Assembly: GCA_025360355.1 (NCBI GenBank)
Contig: JANYCL010000092.1
Location: 1 to 8,207 of the forward strand
Length of the DNA stretch: 8,207 nucleotides
DNA from: Sphingobacteriaceae bacterium
GTDB lineage: Bacteria; Bacteroidota; Bacteroidia; B-17B0; Aurantibacillaceae
Direction: 5' to 3'
Position 1 is the stretch's first letter. Each line of letters begins with the position of its first letter. The translations under genes were made by a program, and so were the position numbers. Shown one piece after another: positions 7,461-8,207 of this stretch. The notes under the pieces were generated by a model. The model ran no database searches. It had not been told where the DNA came from and saw nothing but the letters and a program-made list of their open reading frames with translations.

Positions 7461-7546
7461 TAACCGCAAAGGTAGCAAAGTCGGCGCAAAGTTCGCAAAG
7501 GTTTTTCTTACCGTTCTTTGCGAAAAACTTAGCGTCTTTGCGTTTA
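7461..7546. repeat. GCAAAG-rich imperfect inverted repeat (intergenic, REP-like)
   Basis: The left arm holds four GCAAAG units (7466-7471, 7475-7480, 7486-7491, 7495-7500). The right arm holds the complement: CTTTGC at 7516-7521, a degenerate CTTAGC at 7528-7533, and CTTTGC at 7536-7541. The core is a perfect 9-bp stem, TTCGCAAAG (7492-7500) with CTTTGCGAA (7516-7524), around a 15-nt loop. Outer CGCAAAG/CTTTGCG pairs close the structure. It fills nearly all of the mqnD-pth gap and codes for nothing. From memory, similar GCAAAG-rich intergenic repeats recur in many Bacteroidota genomes; copy number cannot be judged from one window. Confidence 0.85.
7467..7499 (-). promoter_or_regulatory. Candidate pth promoter embedded in the GCAAAG repeat
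   Basis: On the minus strand, TACCTTTG (7474-7467) matches the Bacteroidota -7 consensus TAnnTTTG. A TTTG (7499-7496) sits 21 bp upstream, about the spacing expected for the -33 box. Start would fall near 7460, leaving a leader of about 14 nt before the pth ATG. Because the repeat unit itself contains CTTTGC, the -33 match could be fortuitous. Confidence 0.42.
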
Positions 7547-7549
7547 AAT

Positions 7550-8207
7550 TTACGTAATTATTATTGGCTCAATAGTGTTTTTTATTAAACCGATCTCTTT
7601 CGCTTTATTAAATAATAAATTTACTGCTTCTGTACCTTTTTTACCAAGATCACCACTAAATTCATTCACGTAAAGATCAATATGTTTTTTCATTACTTCT
7701 TCGCTCATTTCCTGGGCATGTTGTTTTACATAAGGCATTACATCTGATGTGTTAGCAAAAGCATATTCCACACTTTTTTTAATAACGCGGTTTATTTTTT
7801 GTTGCAGATCATTATCAAAACTTCTTCTTGCCACAATTCCTCCCAACGGAATTGGAGCATGAATCAATCCTTCCCAAAATTCTCCGAGGTCTATTATTTT
7901 TTTTAATCCTTTTTGTTCATAGGTAAAACGACTTTCATGAATGATCAATCCGGCATCATATTTCCCATCCAAAACTCCCTGTTCAATTTCACTAAAGAGA
8001 ACTTCAGTTTTATTTTTAGCATTTGGATAAGCTAATGATAATAAAAAATTCGCAGTCGTATTTTTCCCTGGAATCGCGATCTTTAGATCTGAGATTTGAG
8101 TATTGAGATTTGAGAGTTTGCTTACTAATAATGGGCCGCAGTTAAATCCCAACGCACTCCCACTTTTAAGCAAAATGTAATTCACCTGCACATACAAAAA
8201 CGCGTGG
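7550..8207 (-). CDS. mqnD: 1,4-dihydroxy-6-naphthoate synthase (futalosine-pathway menaquinone biosynthesis), 5' part outside window
   Basis: MqnD converts cyclic dehypoxanthinyl futalosine to 1,4-dihydroxy-6-naphthoate, the naphthoquinone head-group precursor of menaquinone, in the cytosol. The visible part shows the family's periplasmic-binding-protein-like fold: YILLKSGSALGFNCGPLLVS, KIAIPGKNTTANFLL, and DAGLIIHESRFTYEQKGL, whose His matches the catalytic histidine of MqnD, then the IDLGEFWE and PIPLGGIVARR segments. The frame stays open through the right edge: codons before the TTG at 8197-8195 read T-R-F, and the aligned region lies well inside the family. That TTG is therefore not the start, and roughly the first 60 residues, including the expected SPCPNDTF-type segment, are outside the window. 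An insertion-like stretch LSNLNTQISDL is encoded by a short tandem repeat. The stop lies just beyond the GCAAAG repeat. It is a partial gene and otherwise looks intact. Confidence 0.93.
   Translation of the reverse strand, partial: HAFLYVQVNYILLKSGSALGFNCGPLLVSKLSNLNTQISDLKIAIPGKNTTANFLLSLAYPNAKNKTEVLFSEIEQGVLDGKYDAGLIIHESRFTYEQKGLKKIIDLGEFWEGLIHAPIPLGGIVARRSFDNDLQQKINRVIKKSVEYAFANTSDVMPYVKQHAQEMSEEVMKKHIDLYVNEFSGDLGKKGTEAVNLLFNKAKEIGLIKNTIEPIIIT
8087..8114. repeat. Two-copy 14-bp tandem repeat inside mqnD
   Basis: On the + strand, ATCTGAGATTTGAG (8087-8100) is followed directly by TATTGAGATTTGAG (8101-8114). The last 11 bp, TGAGATTTGAG, are identical. The unit is not a multiple of three, so the peptide (within LSNLNTQISDL) is not itself repetitive. 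From memory, GAGATTTGAG-type short repeats are common between genes in some Bacteroidota; here one sits in a coding sequence without breaking the frame. Confidence 0.7.

Noticed and set aside
8195..8197. TTG as a possible start of the mqnD frame
   Set aside because: Upstream codons to the window edge remain open and fit the MqnD family, and about 60 N-terminal residues would be missing; the gene is cut by the window, not short.
1..8207. Mobile element, CRISPR, tRNA/rRNA or defence island
   Set aside because: No transposase or integrase motifs, no regularly spaced repeats, no cloverleaf-like sequence and no defence-family domains were seen; coding is nearly continuous on one strand.

Overview
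The window looks like ordinary chromosome from a member of the Bacteroidota. The evidence is low-GC DNA, promoter-like TAnnTTTG boxes instead of E. coli-type boxes, a secreted protein whose signal peptide ends in a KAQ motif, an intergenic GCAAAG inverted repeat of a kind I recall from this phylum, and a three-domain MMPL/acyltransferase/methyltransferase protein that I know only from Bacteroidota. A futalosine-pathway menaquinone gene (mqnD) points to a lineage that makes menaquinone by that route. I cannot name the genus.

All six genes lie on the minus strand, so transcription runs from high to low coordinates. The order is: mqnD (5' end outside the window, to 7550); a 103-bp gap filled by the GCAAAG repeat, which also contains a plausible promoter; pth (peptidyl-tRNA hydrolase); a secreted DUF900-like alpha/beta hydrolase whose start overlaps the pth stop by 4 bp; a 42-bp gap with a 14-bp palindrome plus T-run (weak terminator or operator); the 1280-residue trifunctional protein; a 73-bp gap with a TAATTTTG promoter box; an M42 metallo-aminopeptidase; and, 23 bp further on, a GH3-family adenylating enzyme that runs off the left edge. 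There is no gene-free stretch longer than about 105 bp.

The genes probably form three or four transcription units: mqnD (with upstream genes not seen), pth plus hydrolase (translationally coupled), the trifunctional membrane protein (possibly by read-through), and M42 plus GH3. The themes are housekeeping (translation quality control, quinone synthesis, peptide turnover) and envelope lipid chemistry. I see no CRISPR array, RNA gene, transposase, phage gene or defence cassette. I also found no convincing undescribed system. The most interesting items are the trifunctional protein's architecture and topology, the promoter-like repeat, the small repeat inside mqnD, and the GH3 gene with no usable ATG start.
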